Below, one piece after another: positions 9,264 to 18,454 of a DNA stretch of 64,000 bases; the first letter of the stretch is position 1; each line of letters starts with the position of its first letter. Position numbers and translations under genes: made by a program. The notes beneath the pieces are model-generated. The model was not told the DNA's origin, did no database searches, and was given only the letters and a program-made list of their open reading frames with translations. Source of the stretch: Nematostella vectensis (lineage: Eukaryota > Cnidaria > Anthozoa > Actiniaria > Edwardsiidae); contig NC_064047.1 of NCBI RefSeq assembly GCF_932526225.1, positions 3,347,501-3,411,500 of the forward strand. Reading direction: 5' to 3'.

Positions 9264-9337
9264 ATACATTTTTCGACATTTTGTTTGAAGAATCCCTGAT
9301 CAAAATAAAAAAAAAGAAGCTATTTGAAAAATCCAAG

Positions 9338-9419
9338 GTTGAGGTGGCCGAGTGGTTAAGGCGATGGACTTGAAATCCAATGGGATCTTACCGCACAGGT
9401 TCGAACCCTGCCCGCAACG
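9338..9419 (+). tRNA. tRNA-Ser(TGA), A5 variant
   Basis: GTTGAGG acceptor; long spacer follows. Confidence 0.72.
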
Positions 9420-9517
9420 GTTCTTTTTTCTTTAAACATATTTCTAATACTTTATTGATCCAGTTGAAATTTCGATGCAGTTTTATTATTTAAAAAAAGT
9501 AGGGACGAACATCCAAG

Positions 9518-9599
9518 GTTGCGGTGGCCGAGGAGTTAAGGCGTTGGACTAGAAATCCAATGGGATCTTCCCGCGCAGGTTCGAATCCTGCTAGCAACG
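9518..9599 (+). tRNA. tRNA-Ser(AGA), GAGGAG variant
   Basis: GAGGAGTT D loop and TAGCAAC acceptor end. Confidence 0.67.
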
Positions 9600-9669
9600 A
9601 TACATTTTTGTTTTAAAAATCCCTGATCAAAATAACAAAGAGGTAAAAAAGCTATTTGAAAAATCCAAG

Positions 9670-9751
9670 GTTGGGGAGGACGAGTAGTTAAGGCGTTGGA
9701 ATAGAAATCCAATGGGATCTTCCCGCGCAGGCTCGAATCCTGCCCGCAACG
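9670..9751 (+). tRNA. tRNA-Ser(AGA)-like, degenerate A box
   Basis: Same class as 1081. Confidence 0.5.
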
Positions 9752-9827
9752 ATAAAGTTTTCGACATTTTGTTTGAAGAATGTCTGATCAAAATAAAAAA
9801 GAAAAAAAGCTTTTTCAAAAATCCAAG

Positions 9828-9909
9828 GTTGCGGTGGCCGAGTGGTTAAGGCGTTGGACTTGAAATCCAATGGGGTATTCCCGCGCAGGTTCGAACCCTG
9901 CCCGCAACG
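9828..9909 (+). tRNA. tRNA-Ser(TGA)
   Basis: TGA type; variable arm GGGGTATTCCCGC. Confidence 0.87.
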
Positions 9910-9987
9910 ATACATTTTTCGACATTTTGTTTTAAGAATCCCTGATCAAAATAAAAAAAAGAAAAGAAGCTCTTTGAACAATCCAAG

Positions 9988-10069
9988 GTTGCGGTGGCCG
10001 AGTGGTTAAGGCGTTGGACTTGAAATCCAATGGGATCTTCCCGCGCAGGTTCGAACCCTGGCCGCAACG
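9988..10069 (+). tRNA. tRNA-Ser(TGA)
   Basis: TGA type; CCTGG at the T-stem end costs one pair. Confidence 0.87.
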
Positions 10070-10147
10070 ATACATTTTTCGACATTTTGTTTTAAGAATC
10101 CCTGATCAAAATAAAAAAAAGAAAAGAAGCTCTTTCAACAATCCAAG

Positions 10148-10229
10148 GTTGCAGTGGCCGAGTGGTTAAGGCGTTGGACTTGAAATCCAATGGGATCTTC
10201 CCGCGCAGGTTCGAACCCTGCCCGCAACG
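10148..10229 (+). tRNA. tRNA-Ser(TGA)
   Basis: TGA type with acceptor GTTGCAG (A6/C67 mismatch). Confidence 0.82.
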
Positions 10230-10303
10230 ATACATTTTTCGACATTTTGTTTGAAGAATCCCTGATCAAAATAAAAAAAAAGAAGCTATTTGAAAAATCC
10301 AAG

Positions 10304-10385
10304 GTTGAGGTGGCCGAGTGGTTAAGGCGATGGACTTGAAATCCAATGGGATCTTACCGCACAGGTTCAAACCCTGCCCGCAACG
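10304..10385 (+). tRNA. tRNA-Ser(TGA), A5 variant
   Basis: 2880-bp copy of 7425. Confidence 0.7.
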
Positions 10386-10483
10386 GTTCTTTTTTCTTTA
10401 AACATATTTCTAATACTTTATTGATCCAGTTGAAATTTCGATGCAGTTTTATTATTTAAAAAAAGTAGGGACGAACATCCAAG

Positions 10484-10565
10484 GTTGCGGTGGCCGAGGA
10501 GTTAAGGCGTTGGACTAGAAATCCAATGGGATCTTCCCGCGCAGGTTCGAATCCTGCTAGCAACG
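10484..10565 (+). tRNA. tRNA-Ser(AGA), GAGGAG variant
   Basis: 2880-bp copy of 7605. Confidence 0.67.
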
Positions 10566-10635
10566 ATACATTTTTGTTTGAAAAATCCCTGATCAAAATA
10601 ACAAAGAGGTAAAAAAGCTATTTGAAAAATCCAAG

Positions 10636-10717
10636 GTTGGGGAGGACGAGTAGTTAAGGCGTTGGAATAGAAATCCAATGGGATCTTCCCGCGCAGGCTC
10701 GAATCCTGCCCGCAACG
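10636..10717 (+). tRNA. tRNA-Ser(AGA)-like, degenerate A box
   Basis: 2880-bp copy of 7757. Confidence 0.5.
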
Positions 10718-10793
10718 ATAAAGTTTTCGACATTTTGTTTGAAGAATGCCTGATCAAAATAAAAAAGAAAAAAAGCTATTTCAAAAATCCAAG

Positions 10794-10875
10794 GTTGCGG
10801 TGGCCGAGTGGTTAAGGCGTTGGACTTGAAATCCAATGGGATATTCTCGCGCAGGTTCGAACCCTGCCCGCAACG
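10794..10875 (+). tRNA. tRNA-Ser(TGA)
   Basis: 2880-bp copy of 7915. Confidence 0.85.
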
Positions 10876-10953
10876 ATACATTTTTCGACATTTTGTTTTA
10901 AGAATCCCTGATCAAAATAAAAAAAAGAAAAGAAGCTCTTTGAACAATCCAAG

Positions 10954-11035
10954 GTTGCGGTGGCCGAGTGGTTAAGGCGTTGGACTTGAAATCCAATGGG
11001 ATCTTCCCGCGCAGGTTCGAACCCTGCCCGCAACG
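10954..11035 (+). tRNA. tRNA-Ser(TGA)
   Basis: 2880-bp copy of 8075; intact. Confidence 0.93.
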
Positions 11036-11113
11036 ATACATTTTTCGACATTTTGTTTTAAGAATCCCTGATCAAAATAAAAAAAAGAAAAGAAGCTCTT
11101 TCAACAATTCAAG

Positions 11114-11195
11114 GTTGCGGTGGCCGAGTGGTTAAGGCGTTGGACTTGAAATCCAATGGGATCTTCCCGCGCAGGTTCGAACCCTGCCCGCAACG
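11114..11195 (+). tRNA. tRNA-Ser(TGA)
   Basis: 2880-bp copy of 8235; intact. Confidence 0.93.
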
Positions 11196-11272
11196 ATACA
11201 TTTTTCGACATTTTGTTTTAAGAATCCCTGATCAAAAATAAAAAAGAAAAGAAGCTATTTCAAAAATCCAAG

Positions 11273-11354
11273 GTTGCGGTGGCCGAGTGGTTAAGGCGAT
11301 GGACTTGAAATCCAATGGGATCTTCCCGCGCAGGTTCGAACCCTGCCCGCAACG
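11273..11354 (+). tRNA. tRNA-Ser(TGA)
   Basis: 2880-bp copy of 8393. Confidence 0.82.
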
Positions 11355-11453
11355 GTTCTTTTTTTCTGCAAACACATTTCAAATACTTTATTGATCCAGT
11401 TACAATTTCGATGCAGTTTTATTATTTAAAAAAAGTAGGGACAAACATCCAAG

Positions 11454-11535
11454 GTTTCGGTGGCCGAGGAGTTAAGGCGTTATACTCAAAATCCCATGGG
11501 ATCTACCCTCGCAGGATCGAATCCTGCCCGCAACG
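11454..11535 (+). pseudogene. tRNA-Ser-like relic, CAA anticodon
   Basis: 2880-bp copy of 8574; differs by CCCAT in place of CCATT after the anticodon. Confidence 0.75.
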
Positions 11536-11605
11536 ATATATTTTTGTTTGAAAAATCCCTGATCAAAAACACAAAGAGGTAAAAATGCTATTTGAAAAGT
11601 CCAAG

Positions 11606-11687
11606 GTTGGGGTGGCCGAGTGGTTAGGACGTTGGACTAGAAATCCAATGGGATCTTCCCGCGCAGGTTCGAATCCTGCTCGCAACG
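11606..11687 (+). tRNA. tRNA-Ser(AGA), acceptor variant
   Basis: 2880-bp copy of 8726. Confidence 0.65.
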
Positions 11688-11757
11688 ATACATTTTTGTT
11701 TGAAAAATCCCTGATCAAAATAACAAAGAGGTAAAAAAGCTATTTGAAAAATCCAAG

Positions 11758-11839
11758 GTTGCGGTGGCCGAGTGGTGAAGGCGTTGGACTAGAAATCCAA
11801 TGGGATCTTCCCGCGCAGGTTCGAATCCTGCTCGCAACG
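11758..11839 (+). tRNA. tRNA-Ser(AGA)
   Basis: 2880-bp copy of 8878, here with the GTGAAGG D loop. Confidence 0.85.
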
Positions 11840-11909
11840 ATACATTTTTGTTTGAAAAATCCCTGATCAAAATAACAAAGAGGTAAAAAAGCTATTTGAA
11901 AAATCCAAG

Positions 11910-11991
11910 GTTGCGGTGGCCGAGTGGTGAAGGCGTTGGACTAGAAATCCAATGGGATCTTCCCGCGCAGGTTCGAATCCTGCTCGCAACG
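11910..11991 (+). tRNA. tRNA-Ser(AGA)
   Basis: 2880-bp copy of 9030. Confidence 0.85.
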
Positions 11992-12061
11992 ATACATTTT
12001 TGTTTGAAAAATCCCTGATCAAAATAACAAAGAGGTAAAAAAGCTATTTGAACAATCCAAG

Positions 12062-12143
12062 GTTGGGGAGGCCGAGTAGTTAAGGCGTTGGAATAGAAAT
12101 CCAATGGGATCTTCCCGCGCAGGTTCGAACCCTGCCCGCAACG
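12062..12143 (+). tRNA. tRNA-Ser(AGA)-like, degenerate
   Basis: 2880-bp copy of 9182. Confidence 0.55.
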
Positions 12144-12217
12144 ATACATTTTTCGACATTTTGTTTGAAGAATCCCTGATCAAAATAAAAAAAAAGAAGC
12201 TATTTGAAAAATCCAAG

Positions 12218-12299
12218 GTTGAGGTGGCCGAGTGGTTAAGGCGATGGACTTGAAATCCAATGGGATCTTACCGCACAGGTTCGAACCCTGCCCGCAACG
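12218..12299 (+). tRNA. tRNA-Ser(TGA), A5 variant
   Basis: 2880-bp copy of 9338. Confidence 0.72.
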
Positions 12300-12397
12300 G
12301 TTCTTTTTTCTTTAAACATATTTCTAATACTTTATTGATCCAGTTGAAATTTCGATGCAGTTTTATTATTTAAAAAAAGTAGGGACGAACATCCAAG

Positions 12398-12479
12398 GTT
12401 GCGGTGGCCGAGGAGTTAAGGCGTTGGACTAGAAATCCAATGGGATCTTCCCGCGCAGGTTCGAATCCTGCTAGCAACG
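12398..12479 (+). tRNA. tRNA-Ser(AGA), GAGGAG variant
   Basis: 2880-bp copy of 9518. Confidence 0.67.
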
Positions 12480-12549
12480 ATACATTTTTGTTTGAAAAAT
12501 CCCTGATCAAAATAACAAAGAGGTAAAAAAGCTATTTGAAAAATCCAAG

Positions 12550-12631
12550 GTTGGGGAGGACGAGTAGTTAAGGCGTTGGAATAGAAATCCAATGGGATCT
12601 TCCCGCGCAGGCTCGAATCCTGCCCGCAACG
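12550..12631 (+). tRNA. tRNA-Ser(AGA)-like, degenerate A box
   Basis: 2880-bp copy of 9670. Confidence 0.5.
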
Positions 12632-12707
12632 ATAAAGTTTTCGACATTTTGTTTGAAGAATGTCTGATCAAAATAAAAAAGAAAAAAAGCTATTTCAAAA
12701 ATCCAAG

Positions 12708-12789
12708 GTTGCGGTGGCCGAGTGGTTAAGGCGTTGGACTTGAAATCCAATGGGGTATTCCCGCGCAGGTTCGAACCCTGCCCGCAACG
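12708..12789 (+). tRNA. tRNA-Ser(TGA)
   Basis: 2880-bp copy of 9828. Confidence 0.87.
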
Positions 12790-12867
12790 ATACATTTTTC
12801 GACATTTTGTTTTAAGAATCCCTGATCAAAATAAAAAAAAGAAAAGAAGCTCTTTGAACAATCCAAG

Positions 12868-12949
12868 GTTGCGGTGGCCGAGTGGTTAAGGCGTTGGACT
12901 TGAAATCCAATGGGATCTTCCCGCGCAGGTTCGAACCCTGGCCGCAACG
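12868..12949 (+). tRNA. tRNA-Ser(TGA)
   Basis: 2880-bp copy of 9988. Confidence 0.87.
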
Positions 12950-13027
12950 ATACATTTTTCGACATTTTGTTTTAAGAATCCCTGATCAAAATAAAAAAAA
13001 GAAAAGAAGCTCTTTCAACAATCCAAG

Positions 13028-13109
13028 GTTGCGGTGGCCGAGTGGTTAAGGCGTTGGACTTGAAATCCAATGGGATCTTCCCGCGCAGGTTCGAACCCTG
13101 CCCGCAACG
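13028..13109 (+). tRNA. tRNA-Ser(TGA)
   Basis: 2880-bp copy of 10148 with the normal GTTGCGG acceptor. Confidence 0.93.
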
Positions 13110-13187
13110 ATACATTTTTCGACATTTTGTTTTAAGAATCCCTGATCAAAATAAAAAAAAGAAAAGAAGCTCTTTGAACAATCCAAG

Positions 13188-13269
13188 GTTGCGGTGGCCG
13201 AGTGGTTAAGGCGTTGGACTTGAAATCCAATGGGATCTTCCCGCGCAGGCCCGAATCCTGCTCGCAACG
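13188..13269 (+). tRNA. tRNA-Ser(TGA), B-box variant
   Basis: TGA type whose 3' half is AGA-like (GGCCCGAATCC and TCGCAAC), so it looks like a recombinant of two loci. Confidence 0.7.
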
Positions 13270-13347
13270 ATACATTTTTCGACATTTTGTTTTAAGAATC
13301 CCTGATCAAAATAAAAAAAAGAAAAGAAGCTCTTTGAACAATCCAAG

Positions 13348-13429
13348 GTTGCGGTGGCCGAGTGGTTAAGGCGTTGGACTTGAAATCCAATGGGATCTTC
13401 CCGCGGAGGCTCGAATCCTGCCCGCAACG
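13348..13429 (+). tRNA. tRNA-Ser(TGA), T-stem variant
   Basis: TGA anticodon with the GGAGGCTCGAATCC T arm of the 432 class, again a recombinant look. Confidence 0.7.
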
Positions 13430-13508
13430 ATAAAGTTTTCGACATTTTGTTTGAAGAATGCCTGATCAAAATAAAAAAGAAGAAAAGAAGCTATTTCAAA
13501 AATCCAAG

Positions 13509-13590
13509 GTTGCGGTGGCCGAGTGGTTAAGGCGTTGGACTTGAAATCCAATGGGATCTTCCCGCGCAGGTTCGAACCCTGCCCGCAACG
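13509..13590 (+). tRNA. tRNA-Ser(TGA)
   Basis: Intact TGA type. Confidence 0.93.
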
Positions 13591-13668
13591 ATACATTTTT
13601 CGACATTTTGTTTTAAGAATCCCTGATCAAAATAAAAAAAAGAAAAGAAGCTCTTTCAACAATCCAAG

Positions 13669-13750
13669 GTTGCGGTGGCCGAGTGGTTAAGGCGTTGGAC
13701 TTGAAATCCAATGGGATCTTCCCGCGCAGGTTCGAACCCTGGCCGCAACG
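13669..13750 (+). tRNA. tRNA-Ser(TGA)
   Basis: TGA type with CCTGG T-stem end, as at 9988. Confidence 0.87.
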
Positions 13751-13828
13751 ATACATTTTTCGACATTTTGTTTTAAGAATCCCTGATCAAAATAAAAAAA
13801 AGAAAAGAAGCTCTTTGAACAATCCAAG

Positions 13829-13910
13829 GTTGCGGTGGCCGAGTGGTTAAGGCGTTGGACTTGAAATCCAATGGGATCTTCCCGCGCAGGTTCGAATCCT
13901 GCCCGCAACG
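13829..13910 (+). tRNA. tRNA-Ser(TGA)
   Basis: Intact TGA type with GTTCGAATCC B box. Confidence 0.93.
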
Positions 13911-13980
13911 ATATATTTTTGTTTGTAAAATCCCTGATCAAAAAAACAAAGAGGTAAAAATGCTATTTGAAAAGTCCAAG

Positions 13981-14062
13981 GTTGCGGTGGCCGAGTGGTT
14001 AAGGCGTTGGACTAAAAATCCAATGGGATCTTCCCGCGCAGGTTCGAATCCTGCTCGCAACG
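13981..14062 (+). tRNA. Serine-type tRNA body with AAA anticodon
   Basis: Every stem, the A box and the B box match the intact AGA type, but the anticodon is AAA, which would pair with the Phe codon TTT. Serine identity lies mainly in the long variable arm, so a transcript might be charged with serine. Whether it is expressed or filtered out is unknown. Confidence 0.75.
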
Positions 14063-14132
14063 ATACATTTTTGTTTGAAAAATCCCTGATCAAAATAACA
14101 AAGAGGTAAAAAAGCTATTTAAAAAATCCAAG

Positions 14133-14214
14133 GTTGGGGAGGCCGAGTAGTTAAGGCGTTGGAATAGAAATCCAATGGGATCTTCTCGCGCAGGCTCGAA
14201 TCCTGCCCGCAACG
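14133..14214 (+). tRNA. tRNA-Ser(AGA)-like, degenerate
   Basis: GTTGGGG acceptor, GAGTAGTT D loop, variable arm CTTCTCGC. Confidence 0.5.
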
Positions 14215-14293
14215 ATAAAGTTTTCGACATTTTGTTTGAAGAATGCCTGATCAAAATAAAAGAGAAGAAAAGAAGCTATTTCAAAAATCCAAG

Positions 14294-14375
14294 GTTGCGG
14301 TGGCCGAGTGGTTAAGGCGTTGGACTTGAAATCCAATGGGATCTTCCCGCGCAGGTTCGAACCCTGCCCGCAACG
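14294..14375 (+). tRNA. tRNA-Ser(TGA)
   Basis: Intact TGA type. Confidence 0.93.
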
Positions 14376-14449
14376 ATACATTTTTCGACATTTTGTTTGA
14401 AGAATCCCTGATCAAAATAAAAAAAAAGAAGCTATTTGAAAAATCCAAG

Positions 14450-14531
14450 GTTGAGGTGGCCGAGTGGTTAAGGCGATGGACTTGAAATCCAATGGGATCT
14501 TACCGCACAGGTTCGAACCCTGCCCGCAACG
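14450..14531 (+). tRNA. tRNA-Ser(TGA), A5 variant
   Basis: GTTGAGG acceptor; long spacer follows. Confidence 0.72.
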
Positions 14532-14629
14532 GTTCTTTTTTCTTAAAACATATTTCTAATACTTTATTGATCCAGTTGAAATTTCGATGCAGTTTTATTA
14601 TTTAAAAAAAGTAGGGACGAACATCCAAG

Positions 14630-14703
14630 GTTGCGGTGGCCGAGGCGTTGGACTAGAAATCTAATGGGATCTTCCCGCGCAGGTTCGAATCCTGCCCGCA
14701 ACG
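14630..14703 (+). pseudogene. tRNA-Ser(AGA) relic lacking the D loop
   Basis: 74 nt long. Eight bases of the D loop are missing, so the D arm cannot form; the rest resembles the GAGGAG class. Confidence 0.8.
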
Positions 14704-14782
14704 ATACATTTTTCGACATTTTGTTTTAAGAATCCCTGATCAAAATAAAAAAAAAGAAAAGAAGCTCTTTCAACAATCCAAG

Positions 14783-14863
14783 GTTGCAGTGGCCGAGTTG
14801 TTAAGGCGTTGGACTTGAAATCCAATGGGAATTCCCGCGCAGGTTCGAACCCTGCCCGCAACG
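14783..14863 (+). tRNA. tRNA-Ser(TGA), 81-nt variant
   Basis: Acceptor GTTGCAG, D loop GTTGTT and a variable arm one base short (GGGAATTCCCGC). Confidence 0.65.
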
Positions 14864-14939
14864 ATACATTTTTCGACATTTTGTTTTAAGAATCCCTGAT
14901 CAAAATAAAAAAGAAAAGAAGCTATTTCAAAAATCCAAG

Positions 14940-15021
14940 GTTGCGGTGGCCGAGTGGTTAAGGCGATGGACTTGAAATCCAATGGGATCTTACCGCGCAG
15001 GTTCGAAGCCTGAACGCAACG
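14940..15021 (+). tRNA. tRNA-Ser(TGA), T-arm variant
   Basis: T arm GTTCGAAGCCTGA has lost pairs; anticodon stem begins ATGGA. Confidence 0.6.
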
Positions 15022-15119
15022 GTTCTTTTTTCTTCAAACAAATTTCTAACACTTTATTGACCCAGTTTCAATTTCGATGCAGTTTTACCATTTAAAAAAA
15101 GTAGGGACGAACATCCAAG

Positions 15120-15201
15120 GTTGCCGTGGCCGAGTGGTTAAAGCGTTGGACTAGAAATCCAATGGGATCTTCCCGCGCAGGTTCGAATCCTGCCCACAAC
15201 G
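15120..15201 (+). tRNA. tRNA-Ser(AGA), acceptor variant
   Basis: GTTGCCG/CCACAAC acceptor has two mismatches; D arm ends AAGC. Confidence 0.6.
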
Positions 15202-15280
15202 ATACATTTTTCAACATTTTGTTTGAACAATCCCTGAACAAAATAGCAAAGCGGAAATGAAGCTAATTCAAAAATCCAAT

Positions 15281-15362
15281 GTTGCGGTGGCCGAGTGGTT
15301 AAACCGTTGGACTCCAAATCTAATGGGATCTTCCCATTCAGGTTCGAATCCTGCCCGCAACG
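15281..15362 (+). pseudogene. tRNA-Ser-like relic, CCA anticodon
   Basis: Anticodon CCA, D-arm end AACC and variable arm TTCCCATTC depart from all neighbours; acceptor and B box are kept. Confidence 0.7.
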
Positions 15363-15440
15363 ATACATTTTTCGGCATTTTCTTTGAAGAATACTTAATC
15401 AAAATAAAAAAGAAGAAAAAAAGCTATTCAAAAATCCAAG

Positions 15441-15522
15441 GTTGCGGTGGCCGAGTGGTTAAGGCGTTAGACTTGAAATCCAATGGGGTCTTCCCGCGCA
15501 GGTTCGTACCCTGCCCGCAACG
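15441..15522 (+). tRNA. tRNA-Ser(TGA)
   Basis: TGA type with TTAGA anticodon stem and B box GTTCGTACC. Confidence 0.7.
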
Positions 15523-15620
15523 GTTCTTTTTTCTTCAAACACATTTCTAATACTTTATTGATTCATTTTCAATTTCGATGCAGTTTTATTATTTAAAAAA
15601 GGTAGGGACGAACATCCAAG

Positions 15621-15702
15621 GTTGCGGTGGCCGAGGAGTTAAGGCGTTGGACTACAAATCCCATGGGATCTACCCTCGCAGGATCGAATCCTGCCCGCAA
15701 CG
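15621..15702 (+). pseudogene. tRNA-Ser-like relic, ACA anticodon
   Basis: Anticodon ACA, GAGGAG D loop, T arm GGATCGAATCC; related to the CAA relics. Confidence 0.7.
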
Positions 15703-15772
15703 ATATATTTTTGTTTGTAAAATCCCTGATCAAAAAAACAAAGAGGTAAAAATGCTATTTGAAAAGTCCAAG

Positions 15773-15854
15773 GTTGCGGTGGCCGAGTGGTTAAGGCGTT
15801 GGACTAAAAATGCAATGCGATCTTTACGCGCAGATTAGAGTCCTGCCCGCAACG
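15773..15854 (+). pseudogene. tRNA-Ser-like relic, AAA anticodon
   Basis: Normal acceptor but AAA anticodon, ATGCA stem and GATTAGAGTC T loop. Confidence 0.75.
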
Positions 15855-15924
15855 ATATGTTTTTGTTTAAAAAATCCCTGATCAAAATAACAAAGAGGTA
15901 AAAATGCTATTTGAAAAATCCAAG

Positions 15925-16006
15925 GTTGCGGTGGCCGAGTGGTTAAGGCGTTGGACTAGAAATCCAATGGGATCTTCCCGCGCAGGTTCGAATCCTGCTC
16001 GCAACG
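15925..16006 (+). tRNA. tRNA-Ser(AGA)
   Basis: Intact AGA type. Confidence 0.93.
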
Positions 16007-16076
16007 ATACATTTTTGTTTGAAAAATCCCTGATCAAAATAACAAAGAGGTAAAAAAGCTATTTAAAAAATCCAAG

Positions 16077-16158
16077 GTTGGGGAGGCCGAGTAGTTAAGG
16101 CGTTGGAATAGAAATCCAATGGGATCTTCCCGCGCAGGCTCGAATCCTGCCCGCAACG
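16077..16158 (+). tRNA. tRNA-Ser(AGA)-like, degenerate
   Basis: 1944-bp copy of 14133. Confidence 0.5.
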
Positions 16159-16237
16159 ATAAAGTTTTCGACATTTTGTTTGAAGAATGCCTGATCAAAA
16201 TAAAAAAGAAGAAAAGAAGCTATTTCAAAAATCCAAG

Positions 16238-16319
16238 GTTGCGGTGGCCGAGTGGTTAAGGCGTTGGACTTGAAATCCAATGGGATCTTCCCGCGCAGGT
16301 TCGAACCCTGCCCGCAACG
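16238..16319 (+). tRNA. tRNA-Ser(TGA)
   Basis: 1944-bp copy of 14294; intact. Confidence 0.93.
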
Positions 16320-16393
16320 ATACATTTTTCGACATTTTGTTTGAAGAATCCCTGATCAAAATAAAAAAAAAGAAGCTATTTGAAAAATCCAAG

Positions 16394-16475
16394 GTTGAGG
16401 TGGCCGAGTGGTTAAGGCGATGGACTTGAAATCCAATGGGATCTTACCGCACAGGTTCGAACCCTGCCCGCAACG
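16394..16475 (+). tRNA. tRNA-Ser(TGA), A5 variant
   Basis: 1944-bp copy of 14450. Confidence 0.72.
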
Positions 16476-16573
16476 GTTCTTTTTTCTTAAAACATATTTC
16501 TAATACTTTATTGATCCAGTTGAAATTTCGATGCAGTTTTATTTTTTAAAAAAAGTAGGGACGAACATCCAAG

Positions 16574-16655
16574 GTTGCGGTGGCCGAGGAGTTAAGGCGT
16601 TGGACTAGAAATCTAATGGGATCTTCCCGCGCAGGTTCGAATCCTGCCCACAACG
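16574..16655 (+). tRNA. tRNA-Ser(AGA), GAGGAG variant
   Basis: Matches 1736 of unit 1. Confidence 0.65.
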
Positions 16656-16734
16656 ATAAATTTTTCAACATTTTGTTTGAACAATCCCTGAACAAAATAG
16701 CAAAGCGGAAATGAAGCTAATTCAAAAATCCAAT

Positions 16735-16816
16735 GTTGCGGTGGCCGAGTGGTTAAGGCGTTGGACTAGAAATCCAATGGGATCTTCCCGCGCATGTTCG
16801 AATCCTGCTCGCAACG
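16735..16816 (+). tRNA. tRNA-Ser(AGA), T-stem variant
   Basis: Matches 1897. Confidence 0.78.
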
Positions 16817-16886
16817 ATACATTTTTGTTTGAAAAATCCTTGATCAAAATAACAAAGAGGTAAAAAAGCTATTTGAAGAATCCAAG

Positions 16887-16967
16887 GTTGGGGAGGCCGA
16901 GTGGTTAAGTCGTTGGAATAGAAATCCAATGGGATCTTCCCGCGCAGGCCGGAACCTGCCCGCAACG
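16887..16967 (+). pseudogene. tRNA-Ser(AGA) relic, 81 nt
   Basis: Matches 2049. Confidence 0.7.
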
Positions 16968-17037
16968 ATAAATTGTTCGACATTTTGTTTGAAGAATGCC
17001 TGATCAAAAAAAAAAGAAGCTATTTCAAAAATCCAAG

Positions 17038-17119
17038 GTTGCGGTGGCCGAAGAGTTAAGGCGTTGGACTAGAAATCTAATGGGATCTTCCCGCGCAGGT
17101 TCGAATCCTGCCCACAACG
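17038..17119 (+). tRNA. tRNA-Ser(AGA), GAGGAG-class variant
   Basis: Matches 2201 but reads GAAGAGTT in the D loop. Confidence 0.62.
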
Positions 17120-17198
17120 ATACATTTTTCGACGCTTTGTTTGAAGAATCCTTGTTCAGAAAAACAAAGCGGAAATGAAGCTAATTCAAAAATCCAAT

Positions 17199-17280
17199 GT
17201 TGCGGTGGCCGAGTGGTTAAGGCGTTGGACTAGAAATCCAATGGGATCTTCCCGCGCAGGTTCGAATCCTGCTCGCAACG
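17199..17280 (+). tRNA. tRNA-Ser(AGA)
   Basis: Matches 2362; intact. Confidence 0.93.
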
Positions 17281-17350
17281 ATACATTTTTGTTTGAAAAA
17301 TCCCTGATCAAAATAACAAAGAGGTAAAAAAGCTATTTGAAGAATCCAAG

Positions 17351-17432
17351 GTTGGGGAGGCCGAGTGGTTAAGGCGTTGGATTAGAAATCCAATGGGATC
17401 TTCCTGCGCAGGCCCGAATCCTGCCCGCAACG
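17351..17432 (+). tRNA. tRNA-Ser(AGA)-like, degenerate
   Basis: Matches 2514. Confidence 0.5.
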
Positions 17433-17505
17433 ATACATTTTTCGACATTTTGTTTGAAGAATCCCTGATCAAAATAAAAAAAAGAAGCTATTTGAAAAAT
17501 CCAAG

Positions 17506-17587
17506 GTTGAGGTGGCCGAGTGGTTAAGGCGATGGACTTGAAATCCAATGGGATCTTACCGCACAGGTTCGAGCCCTGCCCGCAACG
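17506..17587 (+). tRNA. tRNA-Ser(TGA), A5 variant
   Basis: Matches 2669. Confidence 0.7.
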
Positions 17588-17685
17588 GTTCTTTTTTCTT
17601 AAAACATATTTCTAATACTTTATTGATCCAGTTGAAATTTCGATGCAGTTTTATTATTTAAAAAAAGTAGGGACGAAAATCCAAG

Positions 17686-17767
17686 GTTGCGGTGGCCGAG
17701 GAGTTAAGGCGTTGGACTAGAAATCTAATGGGATCTTCCCGCGCAGGTTCGAATCCTGCCCACAACG
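17686..17767 (+). tRNA. tRNA-Ser(AGA), GAGGAG variant
   Basis: Matches 2849. Confidence 0.65.
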
Positions 17768-17846
17768 ATAAATTTTTCAACATTTTGTTTGAACAATCCC
17801 TGAACAAAATAGCAAAGCGGAAATGAAGCTAATTCAAAAATCCAAT

Positions 17847-17928
17847 GTTGCGGTGGCCGAGTGGTTAAGGCGTTGGACTAGAAATCCAATGGGATCTTCC
17901 CGCGCAGGTTCAAATCCTGCTCGCAACG
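17847..17928 (+). tRNA. tRNA-Ser(AGA)
   Basis: Matches 3010. Confidence 0.9.
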
Positions 17929-17998
17929 ATACATTTTTGTTTGAAAAATCCCTGATCAAAATAACAAAGAGGTAAAAAAGCTATTTGAAGAATCCAAG

Positions 17999-18080
17999 GT
18001 TGGGGAGGCCGAGTGGTTAAGGCGTTGGATTAGAAATCCAATGGGATCTTCCCGCGCAGGCCCGAATCCTGCCCGCAACG
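17999..18080 (+). tRNA. tRNA-Ser(AGA)-like, degenerate
   Basis: Matches 3162. Confidence 0.5.
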
Positions 18081-18150
18081 ATATATTTTTGTTTGAAAAA
18101 TCCCTGATCAAAAACACAAAGAGGTAAAAATGCTATTTGAAAAGTCCAAG

Positions 18151-18232
18151 GTTGGGGTGGCCGAGTGGTTAAGACGTTGGACTAAAAATTCAATGCGATC
18201 TTCCCGCGCAGATTAGAGTCCTGCCCGCAACG
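18151..18232 (+). pseudogene. tRNA-Ser-like relic, AAA anticodon
   Basis: Matches 3314. Confidence 0.75.
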
Positions 18233-18302
18233 ATATATTTTTGTTTAAAAAATCCCTGTCCAAAATAACAAAGAGGTAGATATGCTATTTGAAAAATCCA
18301 AG

Positions 18303-18384
18303 GTTGCGGTGGCCGAGTGGTTAAGGCGTTGGACTAGAAATCCAATGGGATCTTCCCGCGCAGGTTCGAATCCTGCTCGCAACG
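18303..18384 (+). tRNA. tRNA-Ser(AGA)
   Basis: Matches 3466; intact. Confidence 0.93.
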
Positions 18385-18454
18385 ATACATTTTTGTTTGA
18401 AAAATCCCTGATCAAAATAACAAAGAGGTAAAAAAGCTATTTGAAAAATCCAAG

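Larger units (their letters stand above)
7270..13110 (+). repeat. 2880-bp higher-order repeat, two copies
   Basis: Loci from 7269 to 10148 recur 2879-2880 bp later up to 13028, including the decayed CAA-anticodon locus (8574 and 11454). The first part overlaps the third 3338-bp unit, so one higher-order repeat was built from pieces of the other. A shorter echo (14133-14531 against 16077-16475, offset 1944) follows. Confidence 0.9.
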
